Source of the DNA: Cereibacter_A sp052244495
GTDB taxonomy: Bacteria; Pseudomonadota; Alphaproteobacteria; Rhodobacterales; Rhodobacteraceae
DNA: 64,000 nucleotides
Assembly (NCBI GenBank): GCA_052244495.1
Contig: JBQPXH010000003.1
Reading direction: 5' to 3' (one strand)
In this document: positions 44,298 to 53,438 of the stretch, piece by piece
How the letters are laid out: each line of letters begins with the position of its first letter
How positions within the stretch are numbered: position 1 is the first letter of the stretch
Program-made: the position numbers and the translations under genes
The notes under the pieces: model-generated
What the model was told of the DNA's origin: nothing
Databases searched by the model: none
The model's input: only the letters and a program-made list of their open reading frames with translations

Positions 44298-44831
44298 ATG
44301 CGCTTCATTCCCACGACGCTCAAGGACGCGGTCCTGATCGAAGCCGAACCGAGGGAGGATCACCGGGGCTGGTTCGAACGCACCTTCTGCGAGATGGAGA
44401 TGGCGACCGCCGGTCTCAAGACCCGCTTCGTCCAGCACAACAGCTCGTACAATCACGCCGCAGGGACGCTGCGCGGGATGCACTACCAGCGCAGCCCGCA
44501 TGCCGAGGTGAAGGTGATCACCTGCACCCGCGGCCGCATCCAGGACGTCATCATCGACCTGCGTCCGGATTCGCCCACCTACAGGAAATGGGAAGGCTTC
44601 GATCTGAAGGCCGGCGACCACCGCCAGCTCTACATCCCCGAGGGCTTTGCCCACGGCTACCTGACGCTGGAGGATGAGACCGCCGTCTCCTATCTCGTCT
44701 CGACCGGCTATACGCCGGGGGCCGAGGGTGGCGTCCGCTGGGACGATCCGGCCTTCGGGATAGAGTGGGCAGCCGAGATCTCGGTCATCTCGGAAAAGGA
44801 TGCTGCCTGGCCGGACTACGCACCGGACTGA
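44298..44831 (+). CDS. rfbC: dTDP-4-dehydrorhamnose 3,5-epimerase family protein
   Basis: A 177-residue cupin-like epimerase acting on a nucleotide-linked 4-keto sugar. Family motifs are present: EDHRGWFERTF, the catalytic histidine in LRGMHYQ, and IPEGFAHGYLTLED. No rfbA, rfbB or rfbD is in the window, so the substrate may not be dTDP-rhamnose; family members also work on CDP- or GDP-linked sugars. AAGGAG precedes ATG 44298. Convergent with the oxidoreductase gene, with a 14-bp stem between them. Confidence 0.85.
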   Translation: MRFIPTTLKDAVLIEAEPREDHRGWFERTFCEMEMATAGLKTRFVQHNSSYNHAAGTLRGMHYQRSPHAEVKVITCTRGRIQDVIIDLRPDSPTYRKWEGFDLKAGDHRQLYIPEGFAHGYLTLEDETAVSYLVSTGYTPGAEGGVRWDDPAFGIEWAAEISVISEKDAAWPDYAPD

Positions 44832-44921
44832 CGCGCGCGCGAGAAACGCGACGACGTTCGCACTGCAAGGCCGGCGCCTTCGCTGAAGCGCGCGAGGACT
44901 GAACGGACACTCGGCAAGCAA

Positions 44922-44958
44922 CGGCAGGGCCGCGGAGCACAGCCCCGCGGCCCTGCCG
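44922..44958. terminator. Bidirectional terminator-like hairpin
   Basis: A perfect 14-bp stem (44922-44935 with 44945-44958, loop 9 bases, GC-rich) between the convergent rfbC-like and SAF-domain genes. No T run. Confidence 0.7.
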
Positions 44959-44964
44959 ATCGGG

Positions 44965-46314
44965 TCACACGCTCAGCGCATAGGCCTCGGAGGGCTGGAC
45001 CAGGCCGAACTCGCGCTCCATCTCGCCATAGAGCGTGTCGATCCGACGACCCTCTGGCAGCCGCACATCGGCGAAGGTGAGCGTCTGGTCGCGCGGGATG
45101 TCGCGCAGCAGGACGCCGCCCTCGGCAAGACCCATCGGCAGCAGCCGGTCGCGAGCCACCACCTCCATGTTCTCGCACTGGCCGTAGGCGGTGAAGCCCC
45201 CGATCCCGTCGAGCACCTCGCCCGCCTTCAGGTCGCGCTTGGCCACGGCCACGACGCCCACCTGAGGCGCCCCGAGCGGCGCCAGCGCCGCGTCGCCGAA
45301 CAGCACCGCTCGCGCCACCGTCATCGGCACCTCGAAATGGCAGAGGTGATAGGGCGTGTAGAAGAGGTAATACGGCCCCTCGCCCAGCTTGTAGAGGTTG
45401 AGGTAATGCTTCTGCCGCGGATCGTCATGCGTGCCGATCACGAAGACCCCGGGGCCGGGACGGGCACCCACGATGTAATCGACGATGCCCGGCCCTTCGG
45501 GATCCAGATGGGGCGCGAACATCGCGACGTAATCCTCGAGTGGGCGTAGCGGCAGCGTCGGGTTCTTGTCCGTCGGATCGATCCCGATCATCCCGCGCTT
45601 CGCGACCCGCATGCCGGTGCCGTTCGCGACGATGGCCTGCTCGTAGGAGATCTTGGTGCCGTCCGCGAAGGAGGTCACCATGTGGACGTTCTGCCCCCAC
45701 TTCTCGGCGAAACCGCGCTGGGTCTCGGGCGTGCGGTATTCGTCCTGCAGAGCCTTGATGTTGCCCGAGAGGACCGGCTTCACCCCGATGCCCTTCACGA
45801 AGCGGATCAGGTTCATCTGCACGCCCGGCTGGTCGCCGTCGCAGTTGGTGATGACGACGCCCGCCGCGTCGGCCCTCTTCTTCAGCAGCGGACCGATGGT
45901 CCCGTCGAGCTCGGCATTCATCAGCACGACGTGCTTGCCGGTGGCGATGGCGGCTTCGACCGCCAGCAGCGCGTAATCCATCGAGCCGGTGACCTCGATG
46001 ATCGCCTCGATCCCGCGGGCGCAGCCCACGAGTGCGGGATCCTCGGTCACGGCGGGCTCGCCCGCCACGATCGCGGCCTCGAGCTCGGCCTGCGTGCCCA
46101 CGCGGCGCACGGTCTCGCCCGTGCGGCTCGCCTCGAAAGCCGCCGCCGCCTGATCCGCCCGCCGCGCCGCGATGGCCACGAGCTGCATGCCGGGCACCGA
46201 CTTCGCGATCTGCAGCGCGATGCCCGAGCCCATGAAGCCCGCGCCGATCATGCCGACGCGGATCGGCCGGCCCTCGGCCGCGCGCCGCGCCAGCGCCTTG
46301 TCGACGATGATCAT
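44965..46314 (-). CDS. SAF-domain NAD(P)-dependent oxidoreductase (homoserine dehydrogenase-like)
   Basis: A 449-residue protein. The Rossmann domain (about residues 15-150) has VGMIGAGFMGSGIA and the central part resembles homoserine dehydrogenase, as in COG4091. The C-terminal third has an SAF domain (about 345-420, VGVVAVAKRDLKAGEVLDGIGG). Members occur beside sugar epimerases and are thought to act on carbohydrate or keto-acid derivatives; the reaction is unknown to me. ATG 46314 overlaps the stop of the upstream epimerase gene by four bases. Confidence 0.8.
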   Translation of the reverse strand: MIIVDKALARRAAEGRPIRVGMIGAGFMGSGIALQIAKSVPGMQLVAIAARRADQAAAAFEASRTGETVRRVGTQAELEAAIVAGEPAVTEDPALVGCARGIEAIIEVTGSMDYALLAVEAAIATGKHVVLMNAELDGTIGPLLKKRADAAGVVITNCDGDQPGVQMNLIRFVKGIGVKPVLSGNIKALQDEYRTPETQRGFAEKWGQNVHMVTSFADGTKISYEQAIVANGTGMRVAKRGMIGIDPTDKNPTLPLRPLEDYVAMFAPHLDPEGPGIVDYIVGARPGPGVFVIGTHDDPRQKHYLNLYKLGEGPYYLFYTPYHLCHFEVPMTVARAVLFGDAALAPLGAPQVGVVAVAKRDLKAGEVLDGIGGFTAYGQCENMEVVARDRLLPMGLAEGGVLLRDIPRDQTLTFADVRLPEGRRIDTLYGEMEREFGLVQPSEAYALSV

Positions 46315-47366
46315 GCGACCGCCTCCACGAGCGGATTGCACCAGTAGAGCTTGTCGTCCAGCAGTTTCGAAGCCCGCAGGCGCATCAGCATCTTCAGCCG
46401 CGTGTAGGGCTCGGCGCGGAATTCCTCGGGCGTCATGTCGATGCGCTCGAACACCTGCCGCATCTGGCGCGCGCCCTTCTCGGCGGTCCACTGGCACTCG
46501 AACTCGGGCAGCACGCGCTGGATCTTGTCGAAGTTCACGCGGTAGGAGCGGTTGTCGGCCGAGGGCTGGCCCACCTGAAGCTCGCAGCCCGGGAAGGTGT
46601 CGGCCACGATCCGCGCGATCTCGATGACGCGATAGTTCTGCTCGTTCGAGCCGACGTTGTAGCACTGCCCGGCGATCGCATCGGCCGGCGCGATCAGCGA
46701 GCGCCAGACCGCCTGGCACATGTCGAGCGCATGGACGAGCGGCCGCCAGGGCGAGCCGTCGGACTGGAGCGTGATCTTCTTCGTTGTCCAGGCGAGGCCG
46801 CAGAGGTCGTTCAGCACGATGTCGAAGCGCTGGCGCGGGCTCGCGCCATAGGCGGTCGAATTGCGCAGGAAGCAGGGCTCGAAGTCCGTGTCCACCCGCT
46901 GACTCAGGTCCTGCTCGACCTTGACCTTGCATTCGGCATAGGCCGTCTGCGGATTGACCGGACTCGACTCGTCGAGGATCTGCTCGGGCTGGCCCACGCC
47001 ATAGACCGAGCACGAGGACATGTAGACGAACCGCTTCGCGCCCGCCTTCCGCGCCATCTCGGCCAGATGCAGCGAGCCGCCGTGGTTGATCTCGTGCGTG
47101 AGGCCGGGCGACTGCTGGCCCAGCGGATCGTTCGACAGCTCGGCCAGATGCGCCACCGCGTCGAAGCCTTCCAGATCCTCGGCCGTCACCTGACGGATGT
47201 CCTTGGTGATGACCGCCGGACGCGGCGCCGAGGTCGGGTAGAGCCAGCCCTTGCGGTAGAAGCCGGTGTCGAGCCCCACGGCCTCGATGCCTCTCTCGAG
47301 CAGGTAGGGGCCAAGAAGCGCGCCGACGTAACCGTCCGCGCCGGTGAAAAGGACCTTCAGGGGCAT
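46311..47366 (-). CDS. NAD-dependent sugar epimerase/dehydratase
   Basis: A 351-residue extended short-chain dehydrogenase. NAD is bound by FTGADGYVGALL near the N-terminus; the catalytic YxxxK is YAECK, with serine in MSSCSVYG. The C-terminal part binds the nucleotide sugar. Of three candidate starts the ATG at 47366 is chosen, because GGAG lies six bases upstream; ATG 47372 is directly against it. Coupled to the SAF-domain oxidoreductase, so the two probably catalyse consecutive steps on one sugar. Confidence 0.87.
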   Translation of the reverse strand: MPLKVLFTGADGYVGALLGPYLLERGIEAVGLDTGFYRKGWLYPTSAPRPAVITKDIRQVTAEDLEGFDAVAHLAELSNDPLGQQSPGLTHEINHGGSLHLAEMARKAGAKRFVYMSSCSVYGVGQPEQILDESSPVNPQTAYAECKVKVEQDLSQRVDTDFEPCFLRNSTAYGASPRQRFDIVLNDLCGLAWTTKKITLQSDGSPWRPLVHALDMCQAVWRSLIAPADAIAGQCYNVGSNEQNYRVIEIARIVADTFPGCELQVGQPSADNRSYRVNFDKIQRVLPEFECQWTAEKGARQMRQVFERIDMTPEEFRAEPYTRLKMLMRLRASKLLDDKLYWCNPLVEAVA

Positions 47367-47561
47367 CAACATCTCCGATCAATCAGCGCCGTCATCGGCA
47401 TCGTCAAAGCAATTGTGCCGGTCCGCAGCGGCCCGGCCAATCATGCGGGAAGGAAGAGGCGGTTCGCGCCCGTCACGCGGCCCAAATTGCCGCAAGTGTC
47501 CGTTCTGCCGGCACAGCCCGACTTTCCCACGGCGAGATCATCGAGAAGCGCCGCGCGCAAG

Positions 47562-48338
47562 TCAAGCGCCCAGGTTTCCTCCGGAGAAGCGACGGAGGCC
47601 GCGCCACGGCGCCGGCCGGACCATGGCGGCCTGCCGCGCCTTCTCCTCGGCGATCAGACCATCGAGAAGCGCCTCTTCGCGCGCCATCTCGTCGCCTCCG
47701 AGGCTGCGGATCGGACGGGCCGGATCGAGGGCTGCCCGGAGCGCCGTCAGTGCATCGGCCGCGGGCTTCCGGGGCCGGCCGGCAAGGCGCTCGCCGCGTC
47801 CCTGCCGCCGCAGAAAGCGCGCCAGCGCCCGGGCATGGAGCCTCGCATGCCAGCTGCGCGCATCCGACAGAACGTCGTCGCGCACCGGCGCCTCGACCGC
47901 GGCCTCGGGATCGATCAGCACTTCAAGTTCGCGCATCTTGCCAAGGTAGCGCAGGGCCGCCGGCTCATGCACGGGCTGCGGCTCGTCGGGCAGCGCCGCC
48001 TGCGGCACGAGACGCCGCGCGAGCGTCCGCAGGCGGCCCAGCCAGTCCGTTCCCGCCCGTGCCTCGATCACGAGGACGAGGCCGGGCAGATCCCGTTCGC
48101 CAAGGATCCGAACCGCCTCTTCGCCCGCCGCGAGGCCTTCGGCCGCCACCAGCACGGCGACCTTCCCCGTCAGAACCGAAAGCCTTGCACCCAGATCCTC
48201 CGAGCCGCCTTCGGCCAGCGCCATCGCCACGACCGAGGTCGCCAGCGGAATGCGGTGGCAGTCGACGGGCCGGACTGCACGGAGATGCACGCCGTCGGGC
48301 AGCAGGTCGTCGATCAGGAAGGGCGCGGTGCGGCTCAT
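47562..48338 (-). CDS. Hypothetical protein
   Basis: A 258-residue soluble protein I cannot assign. The N-terminal half has alternating hydrophobic strands and helices (DGVHLRAVRPVDCHRIPLATSVVAM, taken as positions 16-40; later LPGLVLVIEAR), like a Rossmann or mechano-type alpha/beta fold. The second half is Arg/Ala-rich and helical. ATG 48338 has a GGAGAG site and is preferred over the longer frame. Codon use matches its neighbours. It lies between the epimerase and aminotransferase genes on the same strand. Confidence 0.65.
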   Translation of the reverse strand: MSRTAPFLIDDLLPDGVHLRAVRPVDCHRIPLATSVVAMALAEGGSEDLGARLSVLTGKVAVLVAAEGLAAGEEAVRILGERDLPGLVLVIEARAGTDWLGRLRTLARRLVPQAALPDEPQPVHEPAALRYLGKMRELEVLIDPEAAVEAPVRDDVLSDARSWHARLHARALARFLRRQGRGERLAGRPRKPAADALTALRAALDPARPIRSLGGDEMAREEALLDGLIAEEKARQAAMVRPAPWRGLRRFSGGNLGA

Positions 48339-48464
48339 GCGGTCTCTCCGGCTGCGGTTGGCAGAGCCGGACCCGCGCGGCAAAAGCACCGCGCGGGCCA
48401 GGCATCCATCCATGTCATGCCGCTTGCAACGCCTGCGACCCGGAGGGGTTCCGCCTGGCGGTGA

Positions 48465-49841
48465 TCAACCCGGCAGGACTGCGGCCACCGCGTCACGCGT
48501 GGCCTCGACGACACGATCCGCCTCCTCCGGCGTGATGCAGAGCGGCGGCGCGAAGCCCAGGATGTCGCCCTGAGGCATTGCGCGGCCGATCACGCCACGT
48601 TCGAGCAGCGCCGCCGCCACAGCCGGCCCCACCTTGCGGGCGGGATCGAAGAAGCGCCGGTCGTCCCGGTCTTCGACGAACTCGACCGCGGCCATGAGCC
48701 CGTCGCCGCGCACCTCTCCCACGTGCGGATGATCGCCCAGCGCCTCGGCCAGCCGCGCGCGGAAATGCGCGCCGGTCGTGCGGGCGTTCTCGACCAGCCC
48801 CATCTCGTCGATGAGCTTCAGGTTCGCCACCCCCGCCGCCGCGCAGATCGGATGCGCGGAATAGGTCCAGCCGTGGCCGATCGGCCCCATCTGGTCCGAG
48901 CCCTGCACCAGCACCTCCCACATCCGCTGCGAGACGATGGATCCCGACAGCGGGGCGTAGGCGGAGGTCAGCCCCTTGGCGATGGTGATGAGGTCAGGCT
49001 CCATCCCGTAGTGGGTGGAGCCGAACATCGTGCCCAGCCGCCCGAAGCCCGTTACCACCTCGTCTGCCACCAGCAGGATGTCGTATTTCTTCAGCACCTC
49101 CTGAATCGCCGCCCAGTAGCCCGCGGGCGGGGGCACGATGCCGCCGGTGCCGAGGATCGGCTCGCCGATGAAGGCCGCGATGGTGTCGGGGCCTTCGGCA
49201 AGGATCATCTCCTCGAGTTTCGCCGCGCAATGGGCCGAGAACTGCTCCTCGGACTGCGAGCGGTCTTCGCGGCGGAAGTAATAGGGTGCCTCGGTGTGCA
49301 GGATCGGCGGGCGCGGCAGGTCGAAGGCGTTGTGGAAGAGATGCAGGCCCGTGAGCGATCCGGTCATCACGCCCGATCCGTGATAGCCGCGCCAGCGCGA
49401 GATGATCTTCTTCTTCTCGGGCCTGCCGAGGATGTTGTTGTAGTACCAGATCAGCTTGATGTTGGTCTCGTTGGCGTCCGAGCCGGACAGACCGAAATAG
49501 ACCCGGCTCATGTGTTCGGGCGCGCGCTCGATGATCATGCGCGAGAGCGTGATCGAGGCCTCGGTGCCGTGGCCGACATAGGCGTGGTAATAGGCCAGCT
49601 CCCGCGCCTGCTCGGCGATGGCCTCTGCGATCTCGGTCCGGCCGTAGCCAACGTTCACGCAGTAGAGGCCGGCGAAGGCGTCGAGACTGCGCCGGCCCTC
49701 ACGGTCAGTGATGTAGACCCCCTCGCCCCCGGCGATGACGCGGCGCGGGCTCTCGCCGCGGGCATGCGTCCCCATGTGGGTCGAAGGATGGAAGAAATGG
49801 TCCCGGTCCCAGGCGTTCAGGTCGTTGTCGCGGTCGAGCAT
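48465..49841 (-). CDS. Class III aminotransferase, candidate diaminobutyrate transaminase (DoeD/Atf)
   Basis: A 458-residue class III omega-aminotransferase with the PLP lysine in ITIAKGLTSAYAP, the cofactor aspartate in LLVADEVVTGFGRLG and GSDANETN for the phosphate. The family covers putrescine, taurine, beta-alanine and 2,4-diaminobutyrate transaminases. Since it follows eutB-eutC-doeA on the same strand (after 265 bases), a DoeD role, converting diaminobutyrate to aspartate semialdehyde, is likely but not proven. GGAAGGAGAG precedes ATG 49841, and a GAACCGCC/GGCGGTTC hairpin (49879-49900) lies in the leader. Confidence 0.8.
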   Translation of the reverse strand: MLDRDNDLNAWDRDHFFHPSTHMGTHARGESPRRVIAGGEGVYITDREGRRSLDAFAGLYCVNVGYGRTEIAEAIAEQARELAYYHAYVGHGTEASITLSRMIIERAPEHMSRVYFGLSGSDANETNIKLIWYYNNILGRPEKKKIISRWRGYHGSGVMTGSLTGLHLFHNAFDLPRPPILHTEAPYYFRREDRSQSEEQFSAHCAAKLEEMILAEGPDTIAAFIGEPILGTGGIVPPPAGYWAAIQEVLKKYDILLVADEVVTGFGRLGTMFGSTHYGMEPDLITIAKGLTSAYAPLSGSIVSQRMWEVLVQGSDQMGPIGHGWTYSAHPICAAAGVANLKLIDEMGLVENARTTGAHFRARLAEALGDHPHVGEVRGDGLMAAVEFVEDRDDRRFFDPARKVGPAVAAALLERGVIGRAMPQGDILGFAPPLCITPEEADRVVEATRDAVAAVLPG

Positions 49842-50106
49842 GAGGCTCTCCTTCCTGCCGCGGATGCGGCGTGATGATGAACCGCCGCGTGGGGCGGTTC
49901 AGGTGTTTCGTGCCGTCACGGGCGGCGGGCGTGCCATGGCGTCACTGGTGGCGCGTGCTCCATGCCCCCTCACGCGCGCCGTCGCAGGACCCGGCCAGGG
50001 CCGGCTTGCACAAGCGATGCGGTCGCGGGTCCGACGACGGTTTAGCTGCCATGCCACATCCGACATGACGTGCCGTGAGTGGACGACAGCCCGGCGCAGG
50101 CCCGCG

Positions 50107-51288
50107 TCAGACGACGATCAGATCGCGCGGCGCATTGCAGAGCCGCTCTCCGCCCGAGGCGCCCACGACGAAGCTCTCGGAAATTGCGACGCCGAAATCC
50201 TGCAGCCAGAGGCCGGACTGGATGTGGAAGCACATCCCCTCCTCGAGCACGGTCCGGTCGCCAGGGCGCAGCGAGACGGTGCGCTCGCCCCAGTCCGGAG
50301 GATAAGCCAGACCGATGGAATAGCCCACCCGGCTTTCCTTCGAGAGACCGTTCCGGCGCAGCACTGCCTGCCAGGCGGCCTCGACCTCCTCGGCGGTCTT
50401 TCCCGGTCGCGCCATCTCCAGCCCGGCGTCCACCCCTTCGACCACCACCTTCGCAAGGTCACGCATCGCCTGCGGCGGCGGCCCGATGTGGAAGGTCCGC
50501 GTCAGCGGCGCGTGGTAGCGGCGCCGCGCGCCCGCGATCTCGAGCATGGCCAGCACATTGTCCGGCAGCGGCTTGTCGGTCCAGGTCAGGTGCGGGGTCG
50601 AGGTCCCCTCGCCCACCGGCATCAATGGCACGATCGCCGCATAGTCGCCGCCCACACCCGGCGCGCCCAGCGTGAGCCGCTCCAGGACGGCTGCGATCAC
50701 CTCCTGCTGCGGCACGCCCGCGGCCATGACTTCGGTCGCGCGTTCGATGGCGGCGGTGCAGATCGCGCCCGCCTCGCGCATCAGGCCGATCTCGGCGGGC
50801 GATTTCACCAGCCGCGCCCAGTTCACAAGATCGGCGTTGTTCGAGAAGGTCGCCTCGGGCAGGCCCTTCACCAGATGCTGATGACACCGCGCGGTGTAGT
50901 AATGCGCATCCATCTCGACACCGATCCGCGCCTTGCCCCAGCCACGCGCCCGGATGAGGGCCGCAAGCTCGTCATAGGGATGCTCCTCGGGGTGATGCAC
51001 CAGCCGCTCCGAGAAGGGCACGATGTCCGCATCGGGCAGGTCGGTCGTGATGCGCGCGCTCTTGGCATCCTGCGCGCGGCCGAACCACACCGGATGCGCG
51101 GCATCGACATGGACCAGCACGCATTGCGGCACATAGAAGGACCAGCCGTCGAAGCCGGTGAGCCAGCACATGTTGGCCGGATCCTGGCAAAGGATCAGGT
51201 CGAAGCCCGCCGCCTGCATCCGCCGCTTCACCTCCGCCACGCGGCGGGCGTATTCCTCGGGCGGGAAGAGCTTGTCGAAGATGTCCAT
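50107..51288 (-). CDS. doeA: Ectoine hydrolase
   Basis: DoeA (EutD) opens the ectoine ring to N-acetyl-2,4-diaminobutyrate. The 393-residue product has the M24 pita-bread fold with a creatinase N-terminal domain, but the canonical metal ligands are altered (LEIAGARRRYHAPL where peptidases have two aspartates), as in the metal-independent EutD enzymes that form a covalent ectoine-glutamate intermediate. Start 51288 is chosen as AAGGAG lies five bases upstream. It is followed by the deacetylase partner on the other arm (doeB). Confidence 0.9.
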   Translation of the reverse strand: MDIFDKLFPPEEYARRVAEVKRRMQAAGFDLILCQDPANMCWLTGFDGWSFYVPQCVLVHVDAAHPVWFGRAQDAKSARITTDLPDADIVPFSERLVHHPEEHPYDELAALIRARGWGKARIGVEMDAHYYTARCHQHLVKGLPEATFSNNADLVNWARLVKSPAEIGLMREAGAICTAAIERATEVMAAGVPQQEVIAAVLERLTLGAPGVGGDYAAIVPLMPVGEGTSTPHLTWTDKPLPDNVLAMLEIAGARRRYHAPLTRTFHIGPPPQAMRDLAKVVVEGVDAGLEMARPGKTAEEVEAAWQAVLRRNGLSKESRVGYSIGLAYPPDWGERTVSLRPGDRTVLEEGMCFHIQSGLWLQDFGVAISESFVVGASGGERLCNAPRDLIVV

Positions 51289-51300
51289 CATGGCTCCTTG

Positions 51301-52281
51301 TCAGGACGTGATCTTGGTTCCGGCGCCGGCGGCCCGTGCGAGGGCGACTGCATGGGCGGCAATGGCCGTATCCTGCGCACCCGTGCCGGTCAGGTCGCAG
51401 AGCGTGATCTCGTCGGCATTCCGTCGCCCCGGCGCGTGGCCCGCCACCACCGCGCCAAGCTCGGTGACCTCGGGCGCGACTCCGGCCGCGCGCGCGGCGC
51501 GCAGTTCCCCCAGCCGCTCGGCCTGGCTCTCGCGGTCGCAGACGTAGCGCGCACGGCCGAGGACGGCGGGCTCGATCTCGGTCTTGCCAGCCTGGTCCGA
51601 ACCCATGGCGGTGATGTGAAGGCCGGGATGCAGCCAGTCCGCGCAGAGGATCGGCTCGCGCGCCGGGCTCGTGGTGACGACAAGCTGCGAGGCGCGCACG
51701 ACCTCCTCGGCCGGGGCCACCCGTGCCTCTATCCCGAGAGTCGCGCCGATGTCGCGGGCGCAGGCCTCGGCCGCCGCAGGGGTGCGCCCCCAGACCAGCA
51801 CGCGCCGGAAGGGCCGGACCAGATGCGCGGCCGCGATCTGCAGCCGGGCCTGCACGCCCGTCCCGAGGACGCCCGCCGTCTCGACCTCGGGCGCGAGATG
51901 CCGTGCGGCCACCGCCCCCGCAGCGGCGGTCCGCACGTCCGTCAGATAGCCGTTGTCCAGAAGCAGGGCTTCGACGAGGCCGGTCCGCGCCGAGAGCAGG
52001 ATCATCAGCCCGTTGAGGCTGGGCAGGCCCATCTTCGGGTTGTCGAAGAACCCGGGGCTGACCTTGATCGCGAAGCCCTCGACCCCCGGAAGCCAGGCAG
52101 TCTTCACGTCCACCTCGCCATGCGCGTCCGGGATCTCCATCGACAGGATCGGCGGCAGGATCACCCGCCCCTCGCCGAGCGCCCGGAAGGCGCCCTCGAC
52201 CACCTCCACCGCCGTCGGGTCGAGCGGCACCGAAGCGCGCAGCTGTGCTTCCGTGAGGATCAGGATCTCGTGCCCGCTCAT
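51301..52281 (-). CDS. eutC: Ectoine utilization protein EutC (ornithine cyclodeaminase family)
   Basis: A 326-residue cyclodeaminase-fold protein: substrate-binding blocks near TAWLPGVEGFAIKVSPG and the NAD-binding GVLGTGVQARLQ (about residues 134-145). It works with EutB on hydroxyectoine in the known pathways, where it is thought to reduce or isomerise the dehydrated product. Its start overlaps the eutB stop by four bases (ATGA). Confidence 0.9.
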   Translation of the reverse strand: MSGHEILILTEAQLRASVPLDPTAVEVVEGAFRALGEGRVILPPILSMEIPDAHGEVDVKTAWLPGVEGFAIKVSPGFFDNPKMGLPSLNGLMILLSARTGLVEALLLDNGYLTDVRTAAAGAVAARHLAPEVETAGVLGTGVQARLQIAAAHLVRPFRRVLVWGRTPAAAEACARDIGATLGIEARVAPAEEVVRASQLVVTTSPAREPILCADWLHPGLHITAMGSDQAGKTEIEPAVLGRARYVCDRESQAERLGELRAARAAGVAPEVTELGAVVAGHAPGRRNADEITLCDLTGTGAQDTAIAAHAVALARAAGAGTKITS

Positions 52282-53288
52282 TCCGCCTCCGCCTTCACCG
52301 TCACGTCGCCAAGCGTCACCTGCTCGCCACGGGCAAGCGCGAGCAGCTGCGCCATGTCGACGTTCTGCCCCGAGACGACGATCGCCGTCGGCCCCGACGG
52401 CGTCACCTTGCCCGCAAGGATCGCCGCGGCCCCGACCGCCGCGGCCCCCTCCGTCACCAGCCGCTCGCGCATGAGCATCCAGCGCATGCCAGTGGAGATT
52501 TCCTGTTCCGTCAGCAGCACCACCTCGTCCACGAGGTCGCGCACGAGGCGGAACGTGTGCAGGTTGCCGAGGCCGATCCCGCCGCCAAGCGAATCGGCGA
52601 GCGTGGAGAGCTCCTCGACATCGACCGGACGCCCCGCCGCGAGCGAGGCCGCCATGGCCGCCCCCCGCTCCATCGAGATCCCAACGATCCGGATGGCCGG
52701 CTTCAGCGTCCTGGCCGCAAGCGCCACCCCCGCGATCAGCCCGCCCCCCGAGAGCGGCACGAGCAGCGTCTCGATCTCGGGCCGTTCCACGAGCATCTCG
52801 AGCCCGATCGTGCCCTGACCCGCAATCACGGCGGGATGATCGAAGGGCGGAATGTCGGACAGTCCCTCCGCCGCGACCAGCCGGTCGGCTTCCGCCTGCG
52901 CCTCGTCCTGAGAAGCGCCTTTCCGGATCACCCGCGCGCCGAGCGCCTCGACCGCGGCGACCTTGCCGGCAGGGACGAGCGACGAGAGACAGACCGTCGC
53001 CGGAATTCCCATGCCGCGTGCCGCATGCGCGATCGCGCGGCCGTGGTTTCCGGTCGAGCAGCAGACGACGCCGCGCGCGGCCTCATCCGGCGACAGCGAC
53101 GCCAGGGCATTCGTCGCGCCGCGAAGCTTGAAGGCTCCGGTCGGCTGGAGGGTCTCGAGCTTCATCCAGACGGGCACGCCGGTACGGTCCGACAGCGCGG
53201 GCGACGCGGCGAGAGGTGTGCGCACGACGCGCCCCGCAATGACCCGGGCGGCTTCAAGGACCGCCGAAAGATCCAGCGCATTGCCCAT
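52278..53288 (-). CDS. eutB: Hydroxyectoine utilization dehydratase EutB
   Basis: A 336-residue threonine-dehydratase-like fold-type II PLP enzyme: Schiff-base lysine in TGAFKLRGA, CSTGNHGRA and the phosphate loop PLSGGGLIAG. It is proposed to remove the hydroxyl of hydroxyectoine-derived hydroxylated diaminobutyrate, channelling it to the ectoine route. ATG 53288 is preferred over GTG 53297, where the ribosome site would be too close. A palindrome ATGTGCACAA overlaps the region just before the start codon. First gene of the leftward arm. Confidence 0.9.
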   Translation of the reverse strand: MGNALDLSAVLEAARVIAGRVVRTPLAASPALSDRTGVPVWMKLETLQPTGAFKLRGATNALASLSPDEAARGVVCCSTGNHGRAIAHAARGMGIPATVCLSSLVPAGKVAAVEALGARVIRKGASQDEAQAEADRLVAAEGLSDIPPFDHPAVIAGQGTIGLEMLVERPEIETLLVPLSGGGLIAGVALAARTLKPAIRIVGISMERGAAMAASLAAGRPVDVEELSTLADSLGGGIGLGNLHTFRLVRDLVDEVVLLTEQEISTGMRWMLMRERLVTEGAAAVGAAAILAGKVTPSGPTAIVVSGQNVDMAQLLALARGEQVTLGDVTVKAEAE

Positions 53289-53289
53289 A

Positions 53290-53299
53290 ATGTGCACAA
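53290..53299. promoter_or_regulatory. Candidate GntR operator, site 1 (eutB side)
   Basis: ATGTGCACAA contains the perfect palindrome TGTGCACA and has the form ATGT-NN-ACAA shared with site 2, 74 bases away. It lies directly upstream of the eutB start codon, so a bound repressor would block leader transcription or translation initiation. The FCD-type GntR regulator at 56482 is the likely binder. Confidence 0.6.
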
Positions 53300-53363
53300 C
53301 CTCTGCCTTTCCGGAAGTTACCCGGTAGATATTGCAGAAGTCTTTGCCTCAAGTCCACTCTCG

Positions 53364-53373
53364 ATGTATACAA
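53364..53373. promoter_or_regulatory. Candidate GntR operator, site 2 (ehuB side)
   Basis: ATGTATACAA, with perfect core TGTATACA, has the same ATGT-NN-ACAA form as site 1. It is about 66 bases before the ehuB start. TTGTATACAA-like palindromes are typical of FCD-group GntR regulators. Confidence 0.65.
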
Positions 53374-53438
53374 GATGGACGGCAAACGGTCACGAGAAAC
53401 CGATACTCCAGTTCATCGTCCAGACAGGGATGCGCATC

